From assembly GCA_046705645.1 (NCBI GenBank), contig JBJKQE010000062.1, positions 1 through 12,852 on the forward strand: a stretch of DNA of 12,852 bases, read 5' to 3'. Below the pieces are notes generated by a model, which ran no database searches, was not told where the DNA came from, and saw only the letters and a program-made list of their open reading frames with translations. This stretch comes from FEN-1297 sp046705645. GTDB taxonomy: Bacteria; Bacteroidota; Ignavibacteria; Ignavibacteriales; Ignavibacteriaceae. Of the stretch, positions 5,706-12,852 are shown piece by piece; positions within the stretch are counted from its first letter, which is position 1; every line of letters begins with the position of its first letter. Both the position numbers and the translations under genes were made by a program.

Positions 5706-8084
5706 TTATTTCATCAAAATTAATTTCTTAGTTGTAACAAAATTACCTGCCTGCATCCTATAAAAATAAACACCGCTTCCAAGCTTGCTTGCATTAAATT
5801 TAATACTATAATTTCCCGGTGTTTTTTGTTCATTAACTAAGGTTACGATTTCATTACCCAATATGTTATAGACTTTAATGCTAACCAAATTAGCTTTTGG
5901 CACTGAATAATTTATTATTGTAGTAGGGTTAAATGGATTGGGATAATTTTGTTTAAGTACGAATCCTTTAGGAATTGCATTGGATTCTTCTTTCAAAGCC
6001 GTAGTAATTGAATCAATATAAATCCACTTAACTGCATCAAATACTATTGCCTGCCCGGTAACTGTACTTTGATCATCCAGCCTGACATAGCCGCTGCTGC
6101 CTTTAGAAAATTCATATTGGCCTAAGGGAACCCAGGAATTTACATATTGACTTTGATTGATTGCAATTGTTTTTAATCCGTCAATAGTGTTGATTTTATA
6201 TTCCGCTGCCGTAGCCTGACTGCTGGAAATATATGAGGAGACTTCGTAAATGCCTTGCTTTGGAAGATTCGGAGTCCATATGGCATAACATGAATCGGGT
6301 TTTGAAGAATCGGTTGTTGTGGAATAAAACAGATGTTCATTGTAACCCTGGTTAAGATCTTTCCAAATTGTCATGGAAGAAGGAGATTTGGTATTAAGAT
6401 AAAAACCATGACCAAAATCAAGGTCATCAATTAAAGTATCTGAACATGCCTGAGTATTATAATTGACAGCTACACTCCAATATACGGTTACTAAATTTTG
6501 AAAGCCATTATTATACCCCGGCCAATCATAATAAACATTTTTCCCCGAATAATTTGGATAGCCGTTATTTTTATTGCCGTATGGATCATTAAATATAAGT
6601 GTATGTTCAATTGTTGCTGTCCCGTGCGCTACAACTACATGCCCGGCAGAAGTAAGCCCGACACAAACTGTGTACGGCCTGCCTGCATTAACTTCATTCA
6701 GCGCCATGTTGTATGTGGGAGCGTCATACCTTGCAGCATTCAGTCCGTGGTTTTTAAAAAAACTCACCATCCTTGCATAAGGATCATAATCCCCTGTCCA
6801 CATATAACCGTACGCTCCGCCAAAAGAATTTCCGTTAGGGTCATTTGCCTGGAAGTTATAAAAGACTTGTCTGAATCGGTAATTATGAGATATATAATTT
6901 CCCCAACTGTTATAATGATGAAAAGGAGTAGTACAATATGTACTCCATGCAGGTAATATATTGTAAAATGCAAGAACCATCATTGCAGAAGTCGGTGCAC
7001 AAGCGGCACTTCCGTTAAAGTTGCCGGGAGTATCAAAAAGCTGATTAATGTAAGGTACATTCAATGTATCTATATCGGAAACTTTTTCTAACGATTCTTT
7101 AGAAGAAATTTTTACAGGATTAATATTGAAACTTATTTGTTTTTGATTTGTGATAGAATAATCGATTGGAGAAAAATCAGCTTTAACTAGCGTTTCGCTC
7201 CCTGTAATTGAAAATACTATTTGACTATCATTGTTTCCAAACGAAGGATCTGTTTCCAATTTATCATCGGTTGCGGTAATGCGCTTTATCGAACTTCCGT
7301 CATATGTGGAAACATAAATATCACTGTTAATTACTACATCTTTTTTGATAATTTTTTTGTAATAGACTATTAATTTCGAATCTTTAGACCAGGACGGCGA
7401 AAAACCGGTCTCAAGATTATATGTTTTTCTATTTGACAGATCATATACTTTCATTGAACCGGCTAAACTGGAGTATAAAAGTTTACTGCCGTCCGGTGAC
7501 CACGAAGGAGAAAAATACCCGTAAGGACCAGCAGTTATTTTTATTTTTTCACCAGTTGTTAAATCAAGTATGAATATTTGGTCGTCATTATTATTATATG
7601 CGGCATATTTTGTATCCGGGGAAATAGGTGCAATGTTAGCATATGAACCGAGTTCGTACTCCTTATTTCCGGAAGCAAAATGAACAATAAGATTGTTCCC
7701 TATGGTATAGGCATAAGTACCGTTATCTGCAAAGCTGACCTGCCCGGTTAATTCCGCGGGAGAATGCAGGTAGGTTATTTTCTTTGTAACTAAATTTATT
7801 ATTGCAGGTATTTGCTTTCCGTTTTCATTTATATATTTAAATCCTGCTGTTTGTTGGTCATTAGAAAGAGTATAATATTCGCCGCAGCCCGGAGATGAAT
7901 TAAGAAGAGTTGTATTTCCGTTCTCTTCAAGATACAGACAAGAACTGCCGGTGAGTGTAAACATAATACCATAATTTGTTATCAAAGGACTCTTTAACGC
8001 ATTTGAATCTGTGGAAGTTATGCTTTGCGGATAAAGATCGGTAACAAAAAATAATATTAAAATAAAAAAAAGTACCCTTTTCAT
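5706..8084 (-). CDS. T9SS-secreted multidomain protein: TolB-like propeller, C39-like cysteine peptidase, golvesin-like domain, sorting domain
   Basis: A 792-residue exported protein. Residues 1-20 are a signal peptide ending YPQ. About 30-300 form beta-propeller blades of the TolB/PD40 type: FSPSWSPDGSKLLYSS (191-206), SPSWSKDSKLIVYY (229-242) and DPSFGNNDSQIVFS (279-292). About 340-540 is a peptidase C39-like domain: VPYINQ gives the oxyanion Q348, AACAPTSAMM gives the nucleophile C362, GHVVVAHG gives H482 and FNDPYG gives D500. About 548-690 matches the golvesin/xanthan-lyase-associated domain (AIWTPNLPKQGIYEV, WVPLGQYEF, FDAVKWIYI), thought to bind carbohydrate or the cell surface. From 713 comes the T9SS sorting domain NYPNPFNPTT, ending KKLILMK. 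The protein should therefore cross the outer membrane and be released or anchored. A weak GGTGAT precedes the ATG. Peptidase activity is inferred from intact catalytic residues; the substrate is unknown. Confidence 0.88.
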   Translation of the reverse strand: MKRVLFFILILFFVTDLYPQSITSTDSNALKSPLITNYGIMFTLTGSSCLYLEENGNTTLLNSSPGCGEYYTLSNDQQTAGFKYINENGKQIPAIINLVTKKITYLHSPAELTGQVSFADNGTYAYTIGNNLIVHFASGNKEYELGSYANIAPISPDTKYAAYNNNDDQIFILDLTTGEKIKITAGPYGYFSPSWSPDGSKLLYSSLAGSMKVYDLSNRKTYNLETGFSPSWSKDSKLIVYYKKIIKKDVVINSDIYVSTYDGSSIKRITATDDKLETDPSFGNNDSQIVFSITGSETLVKADFSPIDYSITNQKQISFNINPVKISSKESLEKVSDIDTLNVPYINQLFDTPGNFNGSAACAPTSAMMVLAFYNILPAWSTYCTTPFHHYNSWGNYISHNYRFRQVFYNFQANDPNGNSFGGAYGYMWTGDYDPYARMVSFFKNHGLNAARYDAPTYNMALNEVNAGRPYTVCVGLTSAGHVVVAHGTATIEHTLIFNDPYGNKNNGYPNYSGKNVYYDWPGYNNGFQNLVTVYWSVAVNYNTQACSDTLIDDLDFGHGFYLNTKSPSSMTIWKDLNQGYNEHLFYSTTTDSSKPDSCYAIWTPNLPKQGIYEVSSYISSSQATAAEYKINTIDGLKTIAINQSQYVNSWVPLGQYEFSKGSSGYVRLDDQSTVTGQAIVFDAVKWIYIDSITTALKEESNAIPKGFVLKQNYPNPFNPTTIINYSVPKANLVSIKVYNILGNEIVTLVNEQKTPGNYSIKFNASKLGSGVYFYRMQAGNFVTTKKLILMK

Positions 8085-8209
8085 TAAAAATCACCAATTT
8101 ATTTAATAAGATAAAATATAATTAGTCATGGAGCAAATTTTCCTTTTCAAAACTCATATTTAATTTTTAACTCTTAAGACTTCAATAGTCCATGTTTTCT
8201 ATATATTGC

Positions 8210-8286
8210 CTTACTCCCGACAACCCCTTCCCAATCAATCTTAGTGAGGCTAAGCTTCGAAGGAAGGGAAGGGGTTAAGGGATGGG
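8210..8286. repeat. GC-rich imperfect inverted repeat, possible terminator or dispersed palindromic element
   Basis: Perfect 11-bp arms, aaccccttccc (8222-8232) and gggaaggggtt (8266-8276), enclose a nested 5-bp hairpin, cttag (8240-8244) with ctaag (8250-8254), and the palindrome cttcgaag (8255-8262). Beyond a small internal loop, ccct (8215-8218) pairs with ggga (8279-8282) and a few weaker pairs reach 8210/8286. The element starts four bases after the stop of the beta-helix gene and is far more GC-rich than its surroundings. No T-run follows, so a standard intrinsic terminator is not clear. An mRNA-stabilising hairpin or a member of a repeated palindrome family also fits. Confidence 0.6.
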
Positions 8287-8289
8287 CTT

Positions 8290-9981
8290 TTATTTCATCA
8301 AGATCATCTTCTTAGTTAATGAAAGTCCGTTTGATTCCAATTTATAAAGGTATACACCGCTCGCTAATTTTGATGCATCAAAATCAACTTTATACGAACC
8401 TGCTTTTTGAAATCCCTGGTACAATGTAGCAACATCTTGACCAAGTATATTATAAACTTTCATAGAAACAAATCCGCTTTTGGGCAATGCATACTCAATT
8501 GTAGTAGAAGGATTAAACGGATTTGGATAATTCTGACTGAGCTTGAAGTTAACAGGAATATTATTACTAATTTGTTTAATGCCTGTTAATTGATCTGGGA
8601 ACCAATTTAAATCACCTAAAGCCTTACCGTCTGTACCGGCATGCTGCAAACTTGCATTAGTGTATGCTAAACTCCAAGCGATTGGCCATGCACCTGGGAA
8701 AAGACCGGTCTGGCCGGCAGGAACATACCACCAATCATAAGTAGCTAGTTGGTTAGTTCGATCAAGTTCCAAATAAGTTACCAGCTTATCAACCTGACTC
8801 ATTGCGGAAGCCGGGAACCCGGGATCGACACTGTCATTATTTGCAGCATTGAAGTTAGGCCACATATTTTTATTTGCAAACATTCCCTTTGTACGTGTAT
8901 TCATCCATGTCGGCGGAGTAATTAACTCGGAATCTGCAGCTCCGGCAGTTGTTACACTGTCGTTCCATTTCTTCCACCAGTCAGTTACCTGAGACGGCCA
9001 ATAATAAGCGTTGTTCAACACATTAATGTGCCTATCAGCTTCAGTAACGCTATACAAGGCTCCTACAGTAGATAATGTATCCAGACTTATTGTTGAAGAG
9101 GTCTGGCCATCAACATCGTAATATCCTGCTGCAGTTTCAGCAGGTAATTCTCCACCAGCCATAGTTCCGTAAAAGATATTATTTTCGATATCCGCATTCA
9201 CAGCTTGAAAGATCCACATAGGATTTACCACTGTGCAAAATACAGTATTGTGATCAAACTTTAAATATTTAGCATAAGCAGATCCAGATAGAAGTACGAT
9301 ATAAGAATTATCGCAGAAGAATGTATTATTAACAAATGATGCTGTATCTGCAATAGCGCCGCTTAATATACCCCATCCCTGTCCATCGAATTGACCGCCG
9401 GGGTCCTGGCAGTTTATGATTTTACAATTCGATACATAGTAGCTGTTGTTCCTGCCTGAACCGCCAATGGCACGAAAATACCATCCATCGAATATACAAC
9501 TATCAAGAGTTATTACAGAGTTTGTATCTCCTGACAGTTGTACCGCGTATGATCCCCATATGGATTGATCTGCGCGAATACCCTGTATATACAAATTCCT
9601 TAAAGTAAGATTGCCTTGATAAACCTCAACGAAATGATAAGTACTGGAACCATCCGTATAAATCTGAGGATTAATTTCAGGCGGATAATGTCCGGCTGCA
9701 GGAACCGGCGCACTAATTGTTAAGTTATATCCGGTAACAGTAACTCCGTAAAGAGAGCTGCCTGAATAGTAATAAATCGAATCATCATATAACATATAAA
9801 CACGGTTTGGATTATTTCTAGCGCCTGTTGCCGTAGTATCACCATTGATAAAATTAGTAATGTTACCTTCCGGGGAAGCAGGAACCCAAACTGTATCCGG
9901 TGTTTGTGCTGCTAATTTAGCAGGCCATGCAAAAAGGAACATAATTGCAATAGCAATGCTAAAACTGAAAATTTTTTTCAT
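8290..9981 (-). CDS. T9SS-secreted right-handed beta-helix protein
   Basis: A 563-residue exported protein. Residues 1-26 are a signal peptide ending KLAAQ. About 78-275 show short strand-turn repeats with stacked Asn and hydrophobic residues: NLTLRNLYIQGI, SVITLDSCIFDGW, NSYYVSNCKIINC, TASFVNNTFFC, KYLKFDHNTVFC and ADIENNIFYG. This is the pattern of a right-handed parallel beta-helix, the fold of pectate-lyase-like proteins. About 320-470 are rich in Trp and Asp and not recognised. The last 80 residues are a T9SS sorting domain: NYPNPFNPST (484-493), VYNILGQDV and SGVYLYKLES, ending KKMILMK. The start has a strong AAGGAG. The TonB-dependent receptor gene lies 206 bases upstream on the same strand, so co-transcription is plausible. 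Such folds often bind or cleave polysaccharide, but no lyase active-site residues stand out, so a binding role is equally possible. Confidence 0.82.
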   Translation of the reverse strand: MKKIFSFSIAIAIMFLFAWPAKLAAQTPDTVWVPASPEGNITNFINGDTTATGARNNPNRVYMLYDDSIYYYSGSSLYGVTVTGYNLTISAPVPAAGHYPPEINPQIYTDGSSTYHFVEVYQGNLTLRNLYIQGIRADQSIWGSYAVQLSGDTNSVITLDSCIFDGWYFRAIGGSGRNNSYYVSNCKIINCQDPGGQFDGQGWGILSGAIADTASFVNNTFFCDNSYIVLLSGSAYAKYLKFDHNTVFCTVVNPMWIFQAVNADIENNIFYGTMAGGELPAETAAGYYDVDGQTSSTISLDTLSTVGALYSVTEADRHINVLNNAYYWPSQVTDWWKKWNDSVTTAGAADSELITPPTWMNTRTKGMFANKNMWPNFNAANNDSVDPGFPASAMSQVDKLVTYLELDRTNQLATYDWWYVPAGQTGLFPGAWPIAWSLAYTNASLQHAGTDGKALGDLNWFPDQLTGIKQISNNIPVNFKLSQNYPNPFNPSTTIEYALPKSGFVSMKVYNILGQDVATLYQGFQKAGSYKVDFDASKLASGVYLYKLESNGLSLTKKMILMK

Positions 9982-9988
9982 TAGATTA

Positions 9989-9994
9989 CTCCTT
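9989..9994 (-). promoter_or_regulatory. Ribosome binding site of the beta-helix gene
   Basis: AAGGAG on the minus strand, 7 bases before the ATG at 9981. It fixes the start of the beta-helix protein, in agreement with the signal peptide. Confidence 0.75.
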
Positions 9995-10061
9995 TTTTAA
10001 GATTAAATAAGTATGGTTTAACTCCTGTCAAATTGAATTCTTTTTTAGATTTATCTAACAA

Positions 10062-10150
10062 CATTTGCAGCCGAGAGAATTTAAATTCACCTCCTTATCT
10101 CTCTATATACTCTAATCAAGCGGAATACTTTTTGTATTAAAATTTCGCTT
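10062..10150 (-). promoter_or_regulatory. Structured leader with orphan strong Shine-Dalgarno
   Basis: Reading the minus strand after the receptor stop, a hairpin comes first: aagcg and aatac pairing with gtatt and cgctt, plus-strand span 10118-10150. Next is a 6-bp stem, GAGAGA with TCTCTC (10103-10098 and 10078-10073), whose loop displays TAAGGAGGTG (10097-10088). This is nearly a full complement of the usual 16S rRNA 3' end. No ATG, GTG or TTG lies at the normal distance after it. An ATG at 10064 opens a 27-codon frame (MLLDKSKKEF...KKGVI) whose TAA overlaps the beta-helix start as TAATG. This could be a translational control leader, a standby site, a coupled leader peptide, or what remains of a lost small gene. 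Confidence 0.35.
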
Positions 10151-10187
10151 ATAACTTTCTATGTGATAATTGCATATAATCTTAAGC

Positions 10188-12852
10188 TTATAAACTCCAC
10201 CGTAATCCCAAATCTAAGTTCATCCCATAATCCTGTTCACTATTTGGGAATCCGGCACCTTGAATTATACTGATATCATCTTCACTATTTATGTTGTTCA
10301 TATCAAAAAACACCTGCAATCCATTCCACGGTAAACCTTGCTTCACAGAAAGATCCCATCTTACATATTGAGATGTGTGAGATCGAAGTTGCTCGAAGAA
10401 ATCTCCGCCGGTAAAAACATCCGTTTTGTAAATCATAGAAACACGAATAGAAAAGTCTTTATAGTCGTATCCTAATGCAAGGTTTGCAATATCATTAGGC
10501 TGATCGAGAAGCCTATCAGTGTAATATGTTGTCGTATCAGTATAATAGCCCGTTTGAGTTCTGGGGTTGAGAGGAGTATGATATATCAAATTTATTTTGG
10601 GATACTTCGCGCTTGAAAATATATGAGTATAATTTACAGATAAAACCAACCCGGATAATGGATCAGGTAAATACCAAAAATGGGTTTGCCAATCCAATTC
10701 AATTCCGTAATCGTCAATACGATAAGGATTATTTTCGTAGGTGTATACAGGTTCGCTAGGTGTTACTAAACTGGGGGATACCATAGGATATCGAGACGGA
10801 TCAACGATAAAACTTGATAACGGGAAAATAAGATCATCGATTCGCTTAAGAAATGCATCTATAGTAAAGAGTCCAACTTCGTTGCTATAGGCTGAAAGTA
10901 CAATATCGTAGTTAGCAGACCGCCCAGGTTTCAGAAGATAATTATTAACTGTAACAGAGCGTGATGAGCCAGTTTCAACATCGAGCCATGGGATTATAGA
11001 TCTATAGTCGGGATAGGAAAGTGTATTTGTATATGCCAAATGTACTTGGAACCATGTAAAAGGCTTATAAATTAAGTGCACCATTGGAAGCCAATAGCCA
11101 TGTGATTCAGTTGTTGTTGAGTCAACAGCGTCATAATAAGTACGCGCTGTGCTTGTTGCAATACCTCGGGGCGCTGTGTAAGAAGTCGTTAAGTTTTGGT
11201 ATCTGACACCCGGAATAAAAGTAATTTCCGGACCTACATTTAATGTATACATAACGTAACCGGCATCTTCATATTCGTTACCCGAATAATCGTAAGTTTT
11301 AGATGCCCAATCATTATAAGAATAAGAATCCAGTGTCCCATACTTTCTACATATGCTTAACAAATTCCAAAGCATATTAACATCAACCGGAGTTTCCATG
11401 GAATAATTACCGTGGAGGAATTTCCCGTATTTAAAACTAGGGTCTTCAAAAACAGTTAATGGAATTAAATTATTACCGTTCGTAACCCATGGTGCTTTTT
11501 CTTTAATAAGTGATGGATACGCTGAAATAATCGCTGCTCTCAAATTAACAGCACTTCCTTGGTCCAAAACACCATCACTCTGGTTATAATTATGTGATCT
11601 AATAGTATAACGGTACATTCCTCCGAATTTCAGGGCACTTGTGACAAAGTCGGAAAAGTTAATGTGTGTAAGTAAGTTAAGAGAACCCGTGTATTCTCTA
11701 TCCCTATTAAAAGTACTGTAGTTTTCTATGGAATAAAGATTGTTTGCCGTATCATAAACGGTTACACGAGGTTGGATCTGCTTAGGATTTAGGTATTGGA
11801 GACTCTGATTAAGTGTGGTAACGTTGTCCTCACGAAATCCGACATACAAATCGCTGGGATCGTGGTTCTCTGAATACGAATGAGATAACCTTGCATCTAT
11901 GGTAATGAAAGGTAAGGTTTTTTCAAAATGCAAAAGGTTAGTGATCTGGTTTAAGTATGTGCCGGAACTTGTGAGACCGTTATAAAAAGTATTGCTTTGA
12001 ATACCGTAACTTAAGCCCCGGTCTGTACTACCGGTAAAGCTGCTGCTTACAAAATTCATAAAATCGATTTTCCCATCAGGAATTTTATAATCTATAGTAA
12101 CTGTACCGCCATAGCGTTTTCTTGTTCTATATACATCGTCAAGGTTCAGAGAAGTAATAAAGGTTGGACTATTCGGTCCGTTTTTTTGATTTATATCATA
12201 TGATCCACCGAATGTATTTGCACCCAGATCGATATTCTCGGCAGACCCCTCAGCAAAGATACCTAGGCGGTCATTTAGAAATCGATCTTCCGCACTGGCA
12301 ACAAATTTATACGGTCCGAATTTAGTTTGTAAATCATTATATCCGCCTTGAGCAGTTAAATTAAATTTAGGAATCCCATTGGTTGCCTTAGCTTCTCTTA
12401 AACCAAAATTAACCACGCCACCAAGGACGGCGGCATCCATATCAGGCGTTATAGATTTTGTTACGGTGATGCTCCCAAGCATGCTTGACGATATCATACT
12501 AACATCAGTACCACGGTCATTGGAGTTTGTAGCCGGCATAAGCACACCGTCGATCATAACCTGGTTATACTGTGGTGAGAGTCCGCGAATTACAATCTCG
12601 CTTGCTTCTCCACCGCTCCTAATTAGAGAAACCCCCGGAAGCCTCCCGACGGATTCTGCTGCATTTGCATCAGGCAAAGCCTGAATCTTAGCAGCAGACA
12701 CGACGTTTTCAATTTTATCCGATGCAAGCTGCTGATTAATTGCCGCATTTTGTCCGCTTGCCTGTGCAGTAACCACCACTTCTTTTCCAACGACTCCTAC
12801 TGCTTCAAGCTTCAAATTTTTTACGAGTTGTTCTTCCGCCTTTATCTCTAAT
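10188..12852 (-). CDS. TonB-dependent outer-membrane receptor, N-terminus outside window
   Basis: This frame is open to the window edge, with 887 residues visible, so the signal peptide and probably a carboxypeptidase-regulatory-like N-terminal domain are missing. The visible part begins LEIKAEEQLVKNLKLEAV, followed by EVVVTAQ (12782-12762), which resembles a TonB box or linker. The plug domain spans about 12719-12387 and carries the family motifs KIQALPDANAAESVGRLPGV, EIVIRGLSPQYNQVMIDGV and SITPDMDAAVLGGVVNF. The remaining 740 or so residues alternate aromatic and polar residues as in a 22-strand barrel, ending DLGLRWSL. Such receptors take large or scarce ligands across the outer membrane using TonB-ExbBD energy. 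The plug style matches the large Bacteroidota/Proteobacteria receptors linked to carbohydrate or peptide uptake rather than SusC proper. No SusD-like gene follows. The next gene codes for the beta-helix T9SS protein, a possible surface partner. The ligand is unknown. Confidence 0.9.
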   Translation of the reverse strand, partial: LEIKAEEQLVKNLKLEAVGVVGKEVVVTAQASGQNAAINQQLASDKIENVVSAAKIQALPDANAAESVGRLPGVSLIRSGGEASEIVIRGLSPQYNQVMIDGVLMPATNSNDRGTDVSMISSSMLGSITVTKSITPDMDAAVLGGVVNFGLREAKATNGIPKFNLTAQGGYNDLQTKFGPYKFVASAEDRFLNDRLGIFAEGSAENIDLGANTFGGSYDINQKNGPNSPTFITSLNLDDVYRTRKRYGGTVTIDYKIPDGKIDFMNFVSSSFTGSTDRGLSYGIQSNTFYNGLTSSGTYLNQITNLLHFEKTLPFITIDARLSHSYSENHDPSDLYVGFREDNVTTLNQSLQYLNPKQIQPRVTVYDTANNLYSIENYSTFNRDREYTGSLNLLTHINFSDFVTSALKFGGMYRYTIRSHNYNQSDGVLDQGSAVNLRAAIISAYPSLIKEKAPWVTNGNNLIPLTVFEDPSFKYGKFLHGNYSMETPVDVNMLWNLLSICRKYGTLDSYSYNDWASKTYDYSGNEYEDAGYVMYTLNVGPEITFIPGVRYQNLTTSYTAPRGIATSTARTYYDAVDSTTTESHGYWLPMVHLIYKPFTWFQVHLAYTNTLSYPDYRSIIPWLDVETGSSRSVTVNNYLLKPGRSANYDIVLSAYSNEVGLFTIDAFLKRIDDLIFPLSSFIVDPSRYPMVSPSLVTPSEPVYTYENNPYRIDDYGIELDWQTHFWYLPDPLSGLVLSVNYTHIFSSAKYPKINLIYHTPLNPRTQTGYYTDTTTYYTDRLLDQPNDIANLALGYDYKDFSIRVSMIYKTDVFTGGDFFEQLRSHTSQYVRWDLSVKQGLPWNGLQVFFDMNNINSEDDISIIQGAGFPNSEQDYGMNLDLGLRWSL

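Noticed and set aside
6498..6973. Several frames inside the C39-like gene on both strands
   Set aside because: They lie wholly within a well-supported peptidase domain, have no domain of their own and no ribosome-binding site, so they are shadows.
10188..12815. TTG at 12815 as the start of the TonB-dependent receptor
   Set aside because: The same frame stays open to the window edge, and the receptor family needs a signal peptide and more N-terminal sequence. The gene is simply cut by the window.
1..12852. CRISPR arrays, tRNA or rRNA genes, insertion sequences, phage or defence genes
   Set aside because: I saw no regularly spaced repeats, no tRNA or rRNA signature sequences, and no transposase, integrase or known defence-gene motifs on either strand.

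Overview
The window looks like chromosomal DNA from an AT-rich Gram-negative bacterium of the Bacteroidota/Chlorobi group, most likely an Ignavibacteria (Ignavibacteriales) lineage. The main clue is that two proteins end in the C-terminal sorting domain of the type IX secretion system (T9SS), in the 'NYPNPFNP' form (FlgD-like Ig fold ending in KKLILMK/KKMILMK) that is typical of that clade. A TonB-dependent receptor and several more signal-peptide-bearing proteins fit an outer-membrane lifestyle. Some genes have clear Shine-Dalgarno sequences (AAGGAG, GAGGTGG) and others have none.

Layout. Positions 1-379 (minus) hold the start of a secreted protein with an FG-GAP/VCBS-type stretch, cut by the window edge. 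Positions 847-2691 (minus) hold a secreted M6-like zinc metalloprotease with a C-terminal fibronectin type III domain. After a 666-base AT-rich divergent intergenic region comes a small multi-pass membrane protein (3358-3915, plus), a short unrecognised protein (4100-4495, minus) and a DEDDh 3'-5' exonuclease with an ExoX-like C-terminal domain (4851-5603, plus). The last part is a minus-strand run of surface or secreted proteins. In transcription order these are a TonB-dependent receptor (10188 to beyond 12852), a right-handed beta-helix T9SS cargo protein (8290-9981), and a T9SS cargo protein combining a TolB/PD40-type propeller, a C39-like cysteine peptidase, a golvesin-like domain and the sorting domain (5706-8084).

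How the genes may work together. The receptor and beta-helix genes are co-directional, with a 206-base gap that holds a structured leader and a very strong Shine-Dalgarno-like sequence. A joint role in capturing and importing a large substrate is plausible but inferred. The C39-like protein follows across a GC-rich inverted repeat and may be a separate transcription unit. The two peptidases suggest extracellular protein or peptide processing. I saw no rRNA, tRNA, CRISPR array, transposase or integrase, and no compelling undescribed multi-gene system. The best leads are the multidomain C39 protein, the leader between the receptor and beta-helix genes, and the GC-rich palindromic intergenic repeat.
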